64,000 bases of DNA, from assembly GCF_016629525.1 (NCBI RefSeq), contig NZ_AP024269.1, positions 2,046,001 through 2,110,000 of the forward strand, given 5' to 3'. Source of the stretch: Kaistia sp. 32K. GTDB lineage: Bacteria; Pseudomonadota; Alphaproteobacteria; Rhizobiales; Kaistiaceae. This document shows positions 1 to 8,675 of this stretch, one piece after another. The notes beneath the pieces are model-generated. The model had not been told where the DNA came from and made no database searches. It saw nothing but the letters and a program-made list of their open reading frames with translations. Every line of letters starts with the position of its first letter. Within the stretch, counting starts at the first letter, position 1. The translations under genes and the position numbers were made by a program.

Positions 1-217
1 GCGCCGGGCCGATCTGGTGCGGCTTGATCGCATAGGTATTGGTCGTCACGATCTCGGCGCCGCTCTCGATGAACTGCTCGTGCGCGCGCTGCACCAGATG
101 CGGCGCCTCGATCAGCGCCAGCGCCGACCATTCCGGCAGCTTGAAGGGGGCGCCGATGCGCTCGAGCTGCCGGCCCATGCCGCCGTCGAGCAGGGTGACG
201 TGTTCATGCGTCGTCAT
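1..217 (-). CDS. Homocysteine S-methyltransferase family protein (partial, N-terminus)
   Basis: Only the first 72 codons are present; the gene runs off the left edge. The visible protein carries LLDGGMGRQLERIG near the N-terminus and EIVTTNTYAIKP about 40 residues later, the conserved opening of the zinc-dependent MmuM/BHMT barrel that transfers a methyl group to homocysteine to make methionine. The zinc-binding cysteines would lie outside the window. The ATG at 217 has an AAGGA ribosome site 9 bases upstream. It is the third gene of a minus-strand operon after a polar amino-acid binding protein and permease, with a 49-base gap, so the transporter may import its methyl donor (for example S-methylmethionine); that link is inference. 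Confidence 0.8.
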   Translation of the reverse strand, partial: MTTHEHVTLLDGGMGRQLERIGAPFKLPEWSALALIEAPHLVQRAHEQFIESGAEIVTTNTYAIKPHQIGPA

Positions 218-266
218 GATGGATCGTCCTTGTCAGTGCAGGATCCGCCGCGGCCGAGGCCGCCGG

Positions 267-1154
267 TCAGGATCGATGTGCGTTGGCCCTGGCGCCGGGA
301 TAGCCGCGCCCGAAACGGCGCTCGAGCTTGGCCTGGCAGAACTCGAGGATGATCGACATCATCCAGTAGATCGCCGCCGCCGTGGTCAGCATTTCCATGT
401 ATTTGTAGGTAGAGCGTCCGTAGGACTGGGCGAGGAAGTTCAGTTCCCAGACGCCCATCAGCGATACCAGCGCCGAATCCTTCAGCATCGAGACGACCTG
501 TGCGCCGGCCGGCGGAATGATGAAGCGCAGCGCCTGCGGCGCGATCACCTTCCAGGCGATCCGCCAGCGCGGCAGGCCGAGCGACATCGCCGCTTCCCAT
601 TGCCCGGCGGGAACCGAGCGGACGCCGCTTCGCACGATCTCGGCATTGTAGGCGCCATAGTTCAGCGACAGCGCCAGGATGCCGGAGGTGAGGGGGCCGA
701 GGATGATGCCGATCTGCGGCAACGCTAGGTAGATCAGCAGCACCTGGATCAGGAGCGGCGTGCCGCGAAACAGCGAGCCATAGAACGTCGCCAGGCCGAA
801 GAAGAACGGGTTGGACGACATCCGCCCCATCGCCGTGACGAGGCCGAGCATGCCGGCGAAGCCGACGGCGCTCGCCGTGACGAACAGCGTCATGGCGGCG
901 CCCTGGATCATGCCGGAGGGCGTCAGCCGGATGCCCAGCATGAAGGGAAGCCGCTCCGCGATGGCGCCGCCATCGAGGCCGAACTGCACGAAACCGACGA
1001 TCAGGATGACGAAAAGCCCGGTCCAGACCAGGCCGACCTTGACGCCGAAAAGGCGGTCGCCGGTGAGCCGGGTCGGGATCGCGGACGCAAACGACCCCAG
1101 GGCGAGCCTTAGGCTGCGCCGCTGGGGAAGGTCGCTTCTCAGCTCAAATGTCAT
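267..1154 (-). CDS. Amino-acid ABC transporter permease
   Basis: Inner-membrane permease of a polar amino-acid uptake system (HisM/HisQ family, 295 aa). After a basic N-terminus there is a first hydrophobic segment at about residues 37-57, then the five-helix core typical of the family. The cytoplasmic EAA loop is clear (VPAGQWEAAMSLGLPRW), which docks the ATPase. FRGTPLLIQVLLIY is the usual family signature before it. Its ATG lies inside the end of the binding-protein gene (11-base overlap), so the two are translationally coupled. No ATPase gene is seen here; it could lie left of the window. Confidence 0.88.
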   Translation of the reverse strand: MTFELRSDLPQRRSLRLALGSFASAIPTRLTGDRLFGVKVGLVWTGLFVILIVGFVQFGLDGGAIAERLPFMLGIRLTPSGMIQGAAMTLFVTASAVGFAGMLGLVTAMGRMSSNPFFFGLATFYGSLFRGTPLLIQVLLIYLALPQIGIILGPLTSGILALSLNYGAYNAEIVRSGVRSVPAGQWEAAMSLGLPRWRIAWKVIAPQALRFIIPPAGAQVVSMLKDSALVSLMGVWELNFLAQSYGRSTYKYMEMLTTAAAIYWMMSIILEFCQAKLERRFGRGYPGARANAHRS

Positions 1155-1965
1155 TGCGCGTGATGTCGGTGCCGAGCCATTTCTCCGAGATGGCCTTCAG
1201 CGTGCCGTCGGCCCGCAGCGCCTCGATGGTCTCGACCACCTTGGCGTTCCATTCGGCGTCGCCCTTGTCGACGGCGATCCAGTTCGGCTCGCCGAACAGG
1301 GGCTCGCCGACGATCTTCAGCGGTGCGCCGGCGTCGATGAGGCCCTTGGCGGTGGCGATGTTGGCGACGATCGCGTCCAGCCGGACGCCCGGGCCAAGCG
1401 CCAGGTTCTGGAAGTTGACCGTCTCGTTCGACGGCACCTTGATCGGGTCGTTGAAGGGGAAGGCGATCGTCTTCTCGCCCGGAATGGTGATGGTCTTGTC
1501 GAGATAGGCCTCGTAGCTCGAGCCCGAGCCGACGCCGACCTGCTTGCCGGAGATGTCGGCGACCGATTTGATCGCCGTCTCGTCCTTGTGGACGATGAGA
1601 ACGGCGGGCGAGCTGTAATACTGGACGATAAAATCGAGAACGGTGGCGCGGTCCGTCGTCGGCGTGATCGAGCAGATGCAGACATCCCAGCGCTTGGCCC
1701 AGCGACCGGCGGTGATCACCTCCCAGCCCGGCACCGAATTGACGACCTTGACGCCGAGCTTGTCGCCGACGGCCTGCGCCACGTCGATGTCGAAGCCGGC
1801 GAGCTGGTTGTCCTTGTCGATGAAGGTGAAGGGCGGATAGTTGTCGACGACGACGTTGTTCAGCACCTTGGTGGACAGCACCCGGTCGAGGGTTTCGCCG
1901 GCCTGCGCCAAACCGGGCGCGAGCAAAAGGGCCGCCGCAAAAGCGAGCGCGGGACGCAATCTCAT
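1144..1965 (-). CDS. Amino-acid ABC transporter substrate-binding protein
   Basis: Periplasmic family 3 solute-binding protein, 273 aa from the chosen start. An N-terminal signal peptide (MRLRPALAFAAALLLAPGLAQA) is followed by NYPPFTFIDKDNQLAGFDIDV, the family's ligand-pocket opening, and SITPTTDRATVLDF, the second lobe signature. Substrate cannot be read from sequence. The frame is open 11 codons further upstream, but ATG 1965 has a GGAG site 9 bases before it and starts exactly at the signal peptide, so it is preferred. First gene of the operon with the permease and the homocysteine methyltransferase; its promoter must lie in the roughly 290 bases to the right. Confidence 0.9.
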   Translation of the reverse strand: MRLRPALAFAAALLLAPGLAQAGETLDRVLSTKVLNNVVVDNYPPFTFIDKDNQLAGFDIDVAQAVGDKLGVKVVNSVPGWEVITAGRWAKRWDVCICSITPTTDRATVLDFIVQYYSSPAVLIVHKDETAIKSVADISGKQVGVGSGSSYEAYLDKTITIPGEKTIAFPFNDPIKVPSNETVNFQNLALGPGVRLDAIVANIATAKGLIDAGAPLKIVGEPLFGEPNWIAVDKGDAEWNAKVVETIEALRADGTLKAISEKWLGTDITRNDI

Positions 1966-2258
1966 TTCTTTGGACTCCAGAGCGACCGAAAAGGTCACGG
2001 TTCAATATGGACCTGTGCCCGGAGCAAGTTTCAAGAAAACATCGGTCGTTCGTTCAATGCGGAACGACGAATGCTTTCGGCCCGAAATACAGGATAGAAA
2101 CATCCCGTACTTCGGAGCGCCTGATCTGACCCGGGCATCAATATTCTGCGTAAAATATCGCCTGCCGGTGCCTATTAGGGAAGCAACGTCATGCCAATTC
2201 GACGTGACGGAGCGGAATACGGTCCCGCGTAGCCGCGCCGCGACGATGGTGCGAGGGC
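1966..2258. other. Intergenic region before the amino-acid uptake operon
   Basis: About 290 bases between the aguB stop and the binding-protein start, noticeably richer in A+T than its surroundings. It must hold the minus-strand promoter of the uptake operon. I see no convincing gene, tRNA, riboswitch or strong terminator in it. Confidence 0.6.
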
Positions 2259-3149
2259 TCAGCGCCCGGGTGCGCGGGGATCGCGGCCGTCGAGCGTCGT
2301 CAGCGCGCCATAGAGGTCAGGACGCCGGTCGCGGAACACGCCCCAGGAGCGGCGCTGATGCGCGATGGCGTCGAGGTCGAAGGTCGCCGTCAGGATCGTC
2401 TCGCTGCTGCGGTCGGCCTCGGCCAGCTTCGCGCCGGTCGGATCGGCGATGAAGGACGAGCCGTAGAAGGTGATCTCGGTGCCGTTCAGGCCGCGCTCGG
2501 TGCCGATCCGGTTGGAGGCGACGAGCGGCATCAGGTTGGCGCCGGCATGGCCCTGCATGACGCGCTGCCAATGCGCGGCGGAATCGAGCGTGGGATCCTG
2601 CGGCTCCGAGCCGATAGCCGTCGGATAGAACAGGATCTCGGCGCCCGCGAGCGCCATGGCCCGCGCGCTCTCCGGGAACCACTGGTCCCAGCAGATGCCG
2701 ACGCCGATCTTGCCGAAGCGCGTCGGCCAGACGCGGAAGCCGGTGTCACCGGGCGAGAAATAGAACTTTTCCGTATAGCCGGGGCCGTCCGGAATATGGC
2801 TCTTGCGATAATTGCCGAGCACGCTGCCATCGGCATCGACGATGGCGATGCTGTTGTAGGCGGTCTGGCCGGCGCGCTCAAAATAGCTGACGGGAAGGAC
2901 AACGCCGAGCTCGGCTGCGAGCGCCGCGAAATGGGCGATCAGCGGGTTGCCGTCAAAGGGCTGCGCCAGGTTGAAATGGTCGTGGAACTGGTCCTGGCAG
3001 AAATAGGGAGTCTCGAACAGCTCCTGGATCAGGATGATCTCGGCGCCCCGCGCCGTTGCCTCGCGGATCAGCCGCTCGGCGCGGGCGATGTTGCCGGCGC
3101 GGTCCCAGTCGCATTCCATCTGCGTCGCGGCGACGGTCACCTGGCGCAT
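2259..3149 (-). CDS. aguB: N-carbamoylputrescine amidase
   Basis: Nitrilase-superfamily amidohydrolase (296 aa) that converts N-carbamoylputrescine to putrescine, CO2 and ammonia in the agmatine route of polyamine synthesis. The catalytic triad is visible: E43 in LIQELFETPYFCQ, K116 in NYRKSHIPDGPGY, and nucleophile C153 in GVGICWDQWFPE. The combination of those three contexts is typical of AguB rather than of general nitrilases. Length is normal for the family. The gene starts 3 bases after the stop of the upstream serine-hydrolase gene, so both are probably on one transcript. No agmatine deiminase gene (aguA) is in the window. Confidence 0.9.
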   Translation of the reverse strand: MRQVTVAATQMECDWDRAGNIARAERLIREATARGAEIILIQELFETPYFCQDQFHDHFNLAQPFDGNPLIAHFAALAAELGVVLPVSYFERAGQTAYNSIAIVDADGSVLGNYRKSHIPDGPGYTEKFYFSPGDTGFRVWPTRFGKIGVGICWDQWFPESARAMALAGAEILFYPTAIGSEPQDPTLDSAAHWQRVMQGHAGANLMPLVASNRIGTERGLNGTEITFYGSSFIADPTGAKLAEADRSSETILTATFDLDAIAHQRRSWGVFRDRRPDLYGALTTLDGRDPRAPGR

Positions 3150-3152
3150 GGC

Positions 3153-4340
3153 TTATTCCCCTTCGGCGAGGCGATTGAGGATGCCCGTATAGGGCGCGAA
3201 CAGTTTTTGCTCGTCGAGCGCCACATCATCGTTCCAGCTTGCGACGACGCAATGAACGCGGCCGTCGGTCCCGACGACCCGGGTGGAAAGGTTGATGACG
3301 CCGAACTCCGAGCCGCCCTTGTAGGCGAAGGACTTCCATTGCCCGCGATCGGCGACGCCCGGATTGATGCCAACGCTGGGCAAATCGGCCGTCTGTTCGA
3401 GCAACTGGCAGAGCTCGCGCGCGGAAAAGAACCACTCGATCGAATGGGTGGCTTCCGGGCTGAGCTCGGCGATAGCGGGGAGGGGCGCGTCCGCGATCTC
3501 GGCGAGGATGGCGCGCCGGGCGGCCGTGTCGCCCTCGGCCCAGGCGGTTCGTAGCGGCGCATTCTTCAGGGTCTTGAGCGTGAACAGCTCGCGCGTGGTC
3601 AGGAAGGGGGCATTGGTCGGCGTGACGGTCTCGACGGCGTCCCGGCCGACGATGCGGACGAGCGCGTCGGTCGCCGTGTTGTCGCTGATCGAGATCATCA
3701 GATTGGCGAGCGTCGCGATCGTCAGCGGCGTGCCGTCAGGCCAATCCTGCAACTGGCCGGAGGGCAACGACTTCCAGGCGGGATCGAGCGGCACGACCAG
3801 GTCCCAGCTCAGCCGCCCGGCCGTCACGGCATCGCGCAGCGCCACCAGGATGGCGAGTTTCGCCGCCGAGCCTATTGCGAGGGGCTGATCTGCGTCCTGG
3901 GCGACGATGTCCTCGCCGTCGCTGACGACGAGCAGCGCGCTCTTGCCGGGTAGCGCCTCGATTTCCGCGGCCAGCGTCTCGATCGTGCCGAGCCTCTCCG
4001 CCGGGCCGAACCAGAGGCCGTTGATCCGTCCGTTCGCGTCGAGCGAGATCGCCGCCGGCATGCTCGCTTCCGCGAAGCGCAGGCGGAAGCCGTTGCTGGC
4101 GCGCTCGATCCCCTGCAGCGGCCCGTGCTCCTTCCGCACGCCGGCCAGGATCCGTTCGACCTCGGCGAAGGGAACGGCGGACAGGAAGGCGGCGTCGAAA
4201 CGGTCCGGCGTCGACCCGCCCTCGCTCAACAGGGCCTGCAGCGTCGCTTCCGGTGTCATCGTCTCGGCCCTCACGGGTATGGCGGTGAACAGGATTGCGG
4301 CGAGCGCGGCCGCCGTCGCGAAACGTTGGATCGCAGGCAC
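3153..4340 (-). CDS. Secreted serine hydrolase, beta-lactamase/PBP-like
   Basis: Exported protein of the penicillin-recognising superfamily, 395 aa from the chosen GTG. Signal peptide PAIQRFATAAALAAILFTAIPVRA, then about 90 residues that look like a DUF3887/NTF2-type prodomain, then the catalytic domain: SAAK (GSAAKLAIL, serine nucleophile and lysine), SDN (ISISDNTATDA) and KGG (AYKGGSEFG) in place of the KTG box. Such proteins hydrolyse beta-lactams or esters, or modify peptidoglycan; which one cannot be told. An upstream open frame reaches 4535, but the GTG at 4340 has GGAGG just before it and begins the signal peptide. It sits in front of aguB, divergent from gabD. Confidence 0.82.
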   Translation of the reverse strand: MPAIQRFATAAALAAILFTAIPVRAETMTPEATLQALLSEGGSTPDRFDAAFLSAVPFAEVERILAGVRKEHGPLQGIERASNGFRLRFAEASMPAAISLDANGRINGLWFGPAERLGTIETLAAEIEALPGKSALLVVSDGEDIVAQDADQPLAIGSAAKLAILVALRDAVTAGRLSWDLVVPLDPAWKSLPSGQLQDWPDGTPLTIATLANLMISISDNTATDALVRIVGRDAVETVTPTNAPFLTTRELFTLKTLKNAPLRTAWAEGDTAARRAILAEIADAPLPAIAELSPEATHSIEWFFSARELCQLLEQTADLPSVGINPGVADRGQWKSFAYKGGSEFGVINLSTRVVGTDGRVHCVVASWNDDVALDEQKLFAPYTGILNRLAEGE

Positions 4341-4482
4341 TGGCCCCTCCGTCTGTGCGCCGCTTCTTTGCGACGCCCGATACGCTCCATGGCGGTCCGG
4401 GCTCCACCGCGCTATCGTCTCAAGCGGAATGGAACGGTTCCCGACCGTGGTCGTTGGCAGAACGTCGTAAGGGAGTAGCACC

Positions 4483-5955
4483 ATGGACAAGTCGACCGTC
4501 AAGGCCCTTCGGCTGATCGATCCGACGCTGGTCAAGGGCCAGTGCTATGTCGATGGCGCGTGGATCGGCGAGGGCTCCATCGGCGTCACCAATCCCGCGA
4601 CGGGCGACGTCATCGGCATGGTGCCGAAATTCGGCGCCGACGAGACGACGCGCGCCGTCGACGCGGCGGCCGCCGCCTTCAAGACATGGGCCGCCAAGAC
4701 CGCCAAGGAGCGCTCGAAGCTGATCCGCCAGTGGTTCGAACGGATCCGGGCGCATCAGGAGGATCTGGCGCTGATCCTGACCTCGGAGCAGGGCAAGCCG
4801 TTCGCCGAGGCAAAGGGCGAGATCGACTATGCGAACGCCTATGTCGAGTTCTACGCCGAGGAGGCGAAGCGCATCGCCGGCGAGACGCTGCCAAGCCATC
4901 GCGCCGACGCGCGCATCCTCGTGCTGCGCCAGCCGACCGGCGTGGTCGCGGCGATCACGCCGTGGAATTTCCCGGCCGCCATGATCACCCGCAAGGTGGC
5001 CCCGGCGCTCGCCGCCGGCTGCACCGTCGTGCTGAAGCCCGCCGGCGAGACGCCGTTGACCGCGCTGGCTTTGGCCGAGCTCGCGGATCGCGCCGGCATT
5101 CCGCCCGGCGTCTTCAACGTCGTGACCGGCAGCGCCAGCGAGATCGGCGGCGTGCTGACCTCGCATCCGGCCGTCCGGCTGGTCAACTTCACCGGCTCGA
5201 CCGAGATCGGCAAGCTGCTGATGCGGCAGGCGTCGACCACCGTGAAGAAGATGGCCCTGGAGCTCGGCGGCAACGCGCCCTTCATCGTCTTCGACGACGC
5301 CGATCTCGACGCGGCCGTCGAAGGGGCCATGGTCTCGAAGTTCCGCAACATGGGCCAGACCTGCGTCTGCGCCAACCGGATCTATGCCCAGGCCGGCATT
5401 CACGACGCCTTCGTCGCCAAGCTGACGGCGGCGGTGGAGCAGCTCCGCGTCGGCAATGGCGCGGAGCCGGATGTCACGCAGGGGCCGCTGATCAATGACA
5501 AGGCGATCGAGAAAGTTGAGGAGCATCTCCGCGACGCGACCGCCAAGGGCGCCACCATCGCGCTCGGCGGTCATCGCCACGCCAAGGGCGGCACCTTCTT
5601 CGAGCCGACCGTGCTGACGGGGGCGACGCGCGACATGCAGCTCGCCCGCGAGGAGACCTTCGGGCCGATCGCGGCGGTGTTCAAGTTCGAGACGGAGGAG
5701 GAGGTCGTGAAGGCAGCCAACGATACAGAGTTCGGTCTCGCCGCGTACTTCTACTCGCGCGACATCGGCCGCATCTTCCGGGTCGGGGAGGGGCTCGAAT
5801 ACGGCATGGTCGGCATCAATTCCGGCCTGATCTCGACGGAGCTGGCGCCCTTCGGCGGCGTCAAGGAGAGCGGCAACGGCCGCGAGGGCTCCCATCTCGG
5901 CATCGATGAATTCGTCGAGAAGAAGTATCTTCTCGTCGCCGGCCTCGATCGGTAG
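4483..5955 (+). CDS. gabD: Succinate-semialdehyde dehydrogenase (NADP+)
   Basis: Aldehyde dehydrogenase (490 aa) of the GabD type, oxidising succinate semialdehyde to succinate as the last step of GABA breakdown. Seen in the sequence: TPWNFP (159-164), the cofactor motif FTGSTEIGK (236-244), the general base E260 in ALELGGNAPFIVFDDADLD, and the catalytic cysteine C294 in NMGQTCVCANR. The TCVCANR context and the end PFGGVKESGNGREGS are typical of GabD. The ATG at 4483 follows a weak AAGGGAG site. It is divergent from the serine hydrolase gene and is followed 6 bases later by a glycolipid-binding-like gene, probably in the same operon. Confidence 0.92.
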   Translation: MDKSTVKALRLIDPTLVKGQCYVDGAWIGEGSIGVTNPATGDVIGMVPKFGADETTRAVDAAAAAFKTWAAKTAKERSKLIRQWFERIRAHQEDLALILTSEQGKPFAEAKGEIDYANAYVEFYAEEAKRIAGETLPSHRADARILVLRQPTGVVAAITPWNFPAAMITRKVAPALAAGCTVVLKPAGETPLTALALAELADRAGIPPGVFNVVTGSASEIGGVLTSHPAVRLVNFTGSTEIGKLLMRQASTTVKKMALELGGNAPFIVFDDADLDAAVEGAMVSKFRNMGQTCVCANRIYAQAGIHDAFVAKLTAAVEQLRVGNGAEPDVTQGPLINDKAIEKVEEHLRDATAKGATIALGGHRHAKGGTFFEPTVLTGATRDMQLAREETFGPIAAVFKFETEEEVVKAANDTEFGLAAYFYSRDIGRIFRVGEGLEYGMVGINSGLISTELAPFGGVKESGNGREGSHLGIDEFVEKKYLLVAGLDR

Positions 5956-5961
5956 GGCGCC

Positions 5962-6507
5962 ATGTCAAAAGCGGTCCGCTGGCAGAGCTGGGATGGCGAA
6001 GGGGTCGAGCACATGGTGTTCAGCGACCGACCTACGGGCGCGGTCGCGGAAGGGGCCCTGCTCTCGGGTGGCGATGCGCGTTTCGCCGCCCATTACGAGC
6101 TGTCCTGCCATCCGAATGGTCACGTCGCGGCGGCGCGGGTCGCCATCGTCGGCGGCCCCTCGATCACGCTGCATTCGGATGGCGACGGTCTCTGGCGCAA
6201 CAGCGACGGCAAGCGCGTGCCGGCGCTGGTCGGCGCGATCGACGTCGACCTGTCGGCGAGCCCGGTTACCAATATGTTAACGATCCGGAGGCTGGGGCTT
6301 CACGAGGGAGAGGCCCGGGAGATCACGGCGGTCTATGTCCGCTTCCCCGATCTCGAGCTCACGCTCGACCGGCAGCGCTATACCTGCGTCGCCGCCGGCC
6401 ACCGCTATCTCTACGAAGCGGTCGACGGGTCGTTTCGCGCCGAAATCGAAACCGAGGAATCCGGCCTCGTCACCAAATATGAGGGGCTGTTCCGGCGCGT
6501 CCTCTGA
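5962..6507 (+). CDS. Putative glycolipid-binding family protein (PA1994-like)
   Basis: 181 aa cytoplasmic protein of the putative glycolipid-binding family (Pfam Glycolipid_bind; structure known for Pseudomonas PA1994). It shows the family landmarks: a GHRYLYEAVDG strand near the C-terminus, TNMLTIRRLGLHEGEA with the characteristic TIRRL, and VYVRFPDLELTLDRQRYTCV. No signal peptide or membrane segment. The biochemical role of the family is not established. It starts 6 bases after gabD, so it is probably co-transcribed, though nothing known links it to GABA metabolism. Confidence 0.78.
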   Translation: MSKAVRWQSWDGEGVEHMVFSDRPTGAVAEGALLSGGDARFAAHYELSCHPNGHVAAARVAIVGGPSITLHSDGDGLWRNSDGKRVPALVGAIDVDLSASPVTNMLTIRRLGLHEGEAREITAVYVRFPDLELTLDRQRYTCVAAGHRYLYEAVDGSFRAEIETEESGLVTKYEGLFRRVL

Positions 6508-6528
6508 GAGGCGCTGACCGATCCGCGC

Positions 6529-6948
6529 TCAGGCGTCGGCCACCTTGCCGTCGACGCCGAGGGGATCGTAGGTCCCGAACACCCACTCGTATCCCTCGAT
6601 GTCCCGACAGCCATATTGCCGCGAGCCATAGTCCGTATCCTCGAGCGGCCGGGTGATCTTGGCGCCGGCGGCGACCGCCATGTCGTGATGCCCGTCGACG
6701 AAGCGAACGGAAACGTAGTTGCAGCCGGCGCCGCCGCTCGCGGTTCGGCCGCTGGCGAGAATCTCCGGATCGAAGCCGCCCAGCATGACGAGGTTCTGGC
6801 CCAGGCGAAGCTCGGCGTGCATCACCTCGCCGTCCGGTCCCTCATGAAGCGCCGTGAGCTCGAAGCCGAAACCCTTGACGAGAAACTCGATCGCGCCGCG
6901 CGGGTTGCGATAACGAAGGACCGGGAAGATGTGAGACGTGCGGACCAT
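6529..6948 (-). CDS. VOC (glyoxalase/bleomycin-resistance) family protein
   Basis: 139 aa single VOC-fold protein. The N-terminus reads HIFPVLRYRNPRGAIEFLVKGFGFE, the usual beta-alpha opening in which two residues contribute to a metal site, and the C-terminus reads RDIEGYEWVFGTYDP, the closing strand that carries the conserved glutamate. Members include glyoxalases, dioxygenases and antibiotic-binding proteins, so the substrate is unknown. The ATG has GGGAGGT immediately upstream. It follows the DsbA-like gene by 30 bases on the same strand. Confidence 0.8.
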   Translation of the reverse strand: MVRTSHIFPVLRYRNPRGAIEFLVKGFGFELTALHEGPDGEVMHAELRLGQNLVMLGGFDPEILASGRTASGGAGCNYVSVRFVDGHHDMAVAAGAKITRPLEDTDYGSRQYGCRDIEGYEWVFGTYDPLGVDGKVADA

Positions 6949-6978
6949 TCATGACCTCCCACGATTCCAGCCTGTCGT

Positions 6979-7623
6979 TCAGGCGTGTGCCTCGGCGCCG
7001 GCTCCCTTCGCCTGGGCCAGGGCCTGCTCGAAGACATCTTCCGGCTGACATCCCGACAAGGCAAGCCGGCGATCGAACACGAAGAAGGGCACGCCGCTGA
7101 TGCCGCCCTGCGCGGCGTCGAGCGCCAGCTGGCGCGTGATTGCGAGCTCGGCGGCGTCGCCAACCAGGCTCCGCGCCTCTTCCTCGGCAAAGCCGAAGCG
7201 GGTCGCGATCTCCACCAGGACAGCCGGATCGGCGATGTTGCGCGCCTCGAGGAAATGCGCCTCGAACAGCGCCCGCGCCAAGGCGTCCTGCGTGCCCTTG
7301 TCGAGCGCGTGGCGGATCAGCGTGTGCGCCGCGAGCGTCGGGCGCTGGCGCGGCTGCTTGGAAAGGTCCAGCGCGATGCCGCTCTTGCGGGCCTCGGCCT
7401 CGACGCGGGCGAACATCGCCGAGGGGTCGCCGCCGAGCCGCTTGCGCAGCTTCTCCGCGACGTCGATGCCCTCCGGCGGCACGTCCGGATCGAGAAGGAA
7501 CGGGTGATGAATGATGCGGGCGGCAGTCCCGGTCCGGGCCAGCACCTTGCCCAGCCGCACGACGCCGATGAAGCACCAGGGGCAGACGATGTCGGTCACG
7601 ACGTCGATCTGGAGTTCCGACAT
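6979..7623 (-). CDS. DsbA-family oxidoreductase (FrnE-like)
   Basis: 214 aa thioredoxin-fold protein of the FrnE/2-hydroxychromene-2-carboxylate isomerase-like branch of the DsbA family. The active-site motif C14-P-W-C17 follows DVVTDIV, and the cis-proline loop is GISGVPFFVFDRRLALSG. No signal peptide, so it is cytoplasmic, as is usual in this branch; a role in disulfide exchange under oxidative stress is the likely one. The open frame runs far upstream, but ATG 7623 has AGGAG 8 bases before it and fits the family length. Followed by the VOC gene. Confidence 0.88.
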   Translation of the reverse strand: MSELQIDVVTDIVCPWCFIGVVRLGKVLARTGTAARIIHHPFLLDPDVPPEGIDVAEKLRKRLGGDPSAMFARVEAEARKSGIALDLSKQPRQRPTLAAHTLIRHALDKGTQDALARALFEAHFLEARNIADPAVLVEIATRFGFAEEEARSLVGDAAELAITRQLALDAAQGGISGVPFFVFDRRLALSGCQPEDVFEQALAQAKGAGAEAHA

Positions 7624-7770
7624 GAGCAAATCTCCTGTCCGCGGAAAGGTCGCGTCAACCAATCGGAAATGAACGCCAGCTATAACAAGACTACGTGACC
7701 GAGGACACAGGCACCGGCGCAATTCGGTGCTAATCCTCCCGGCAAGTCGATTCCATCTCAGGGCAAAACC

Positions 7771-8016
7771 ATGCGTATCGCTTTCGCGGCCTTTTTCGGT
7801 CTGATCTTCGGTGGAATCGTCGGTCTCGGCACGGGTGTCGGCATCGGCATGCTGCTGCAGCGCATCGTGAACGTCGGTTGCAGCGCCGGCGGGTGCGCTT
7901 ATTTCGTCATCTTCTGGGCCGGCCTCGGCCTGGTCGTCTGCGCGCTGCTGGGAGCGATCCTGGCCGGTGTGCTGAGCCGTGAAAATACCCGCGCGAGCCT
8001 GCCGCGCCACCACTGA
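7771..8016 (+). CDS. Small two-helix membrane protein, unknown
   Basis: 81 aa protein that I do not recognise. It has two hydrophobic stretches, one glycine-rich at about residues 4-29 (FGLIFGGIVGLGTGVGIGML) and one at about 44-68, joined by a short loop with two cysteines (VGCSAGGC), and a basic tail. It looks like an inner-membrane hairpin protein. Codon use matches its neighbours. It converges on the GNAT gene with only 6 bases between the stops. Confidence 0.55.
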   Translation: MRIAFAAFFGLIFGGIVGLGTGVGIGMLLQRIVNVGCSAGGCAYFVIFWAGLGLVVCALLGAILAGVLSRENTRASLPRHH

Positions 8017-8022
8017 AGCCGG

Positions 8023-8541
8023 CTAGCCAATTTCGGTGAAGGCCGGATGATGCCGGACTTCGCCGCTCGGCATGGCGGGCGCCTTGGTCCCGTCCTGCTT
8101 CAAGAGTCGCGCCAGAAAATACTCGGGCGGCAAGCCGGGGTAGGTGAGGCGTGAATCGGCCTGGAATCCGAAGCGCCGATAGAAGCCCGGATCTCCGACC
8201 AGGACGCAGCCGGTAGCGCCCAGCGCCTGCAGCCGCTCCAGCCCTGCCTCGATCAGGGCCCGGCCAATTCCCTTCCCCTGAAGCGCCGGCAGAACGGCGA
8301 CCGGCGCCAGCCCGAACCAACCCTTATCCACGCCGTCGATCGTGACGGCCGAGAACGCGATGTGGCCGACGATCGTTCCGGCCTCTTCCGCGACCAGCGA
8401 AATCGTCAGCGCGCCGGCGTCGCGCAGGGCGTCGACCAGTTGCGCTTCGCGCTGGTTGCTGTGCGGATGATCGCGGAAAGCCGCGGTGACGAGGGCGTTT
8501 ATAGCCTCCCGATCGGCCGGTTTTTCGTCCCTGATCTTCAT
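8023..8541 (-). CDS. GNAT-family N-acetyltransferase
   Basis: 172 aa acetyltransferase close to the YhbS type. The acetyl-CoA binding motif is clear: LAPVAVLPALQGKGIGRALIEAGLE (the Q-x-x-G-x-G loop), preceded by the strand GHIAFSAVTI and followed by LVGDPGFYRRFGF, which is the YhbS-like hallmark. The acceptor substrate is unknown. It ends against the small membrane protein gene and starts into an A+T-rich gap in front of the first glycan operon. Confidence 0.85.
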   Translation of the reverse strand: MKIRDEKPADREAINALVTAAFRDHPHSNQREAQLVDALRDAGALTISLVAEEAGTIVGHIAFSAVTIDGVDKGWFGLAPVAVLPALQGKGIGRALIEAGLERLQALGATGCVLVGDPGFYRRFGFQADSRLTYPGLPPEYFLARLLKQDGTKAPAMPSGEVRHHPAFTEIG

Positions 8542-8675
8542 GCCAGATATCTACCAAGTATTTATCCCAAGCAACAAGCGCATTCCGTTTTGAATTTTGA
8601 AACAATCTTCTCGAAGAATAGCAATTAATATTTATTGAGAACGTTGTTGTGCGTTGCAAAATGGATCGATAATAA

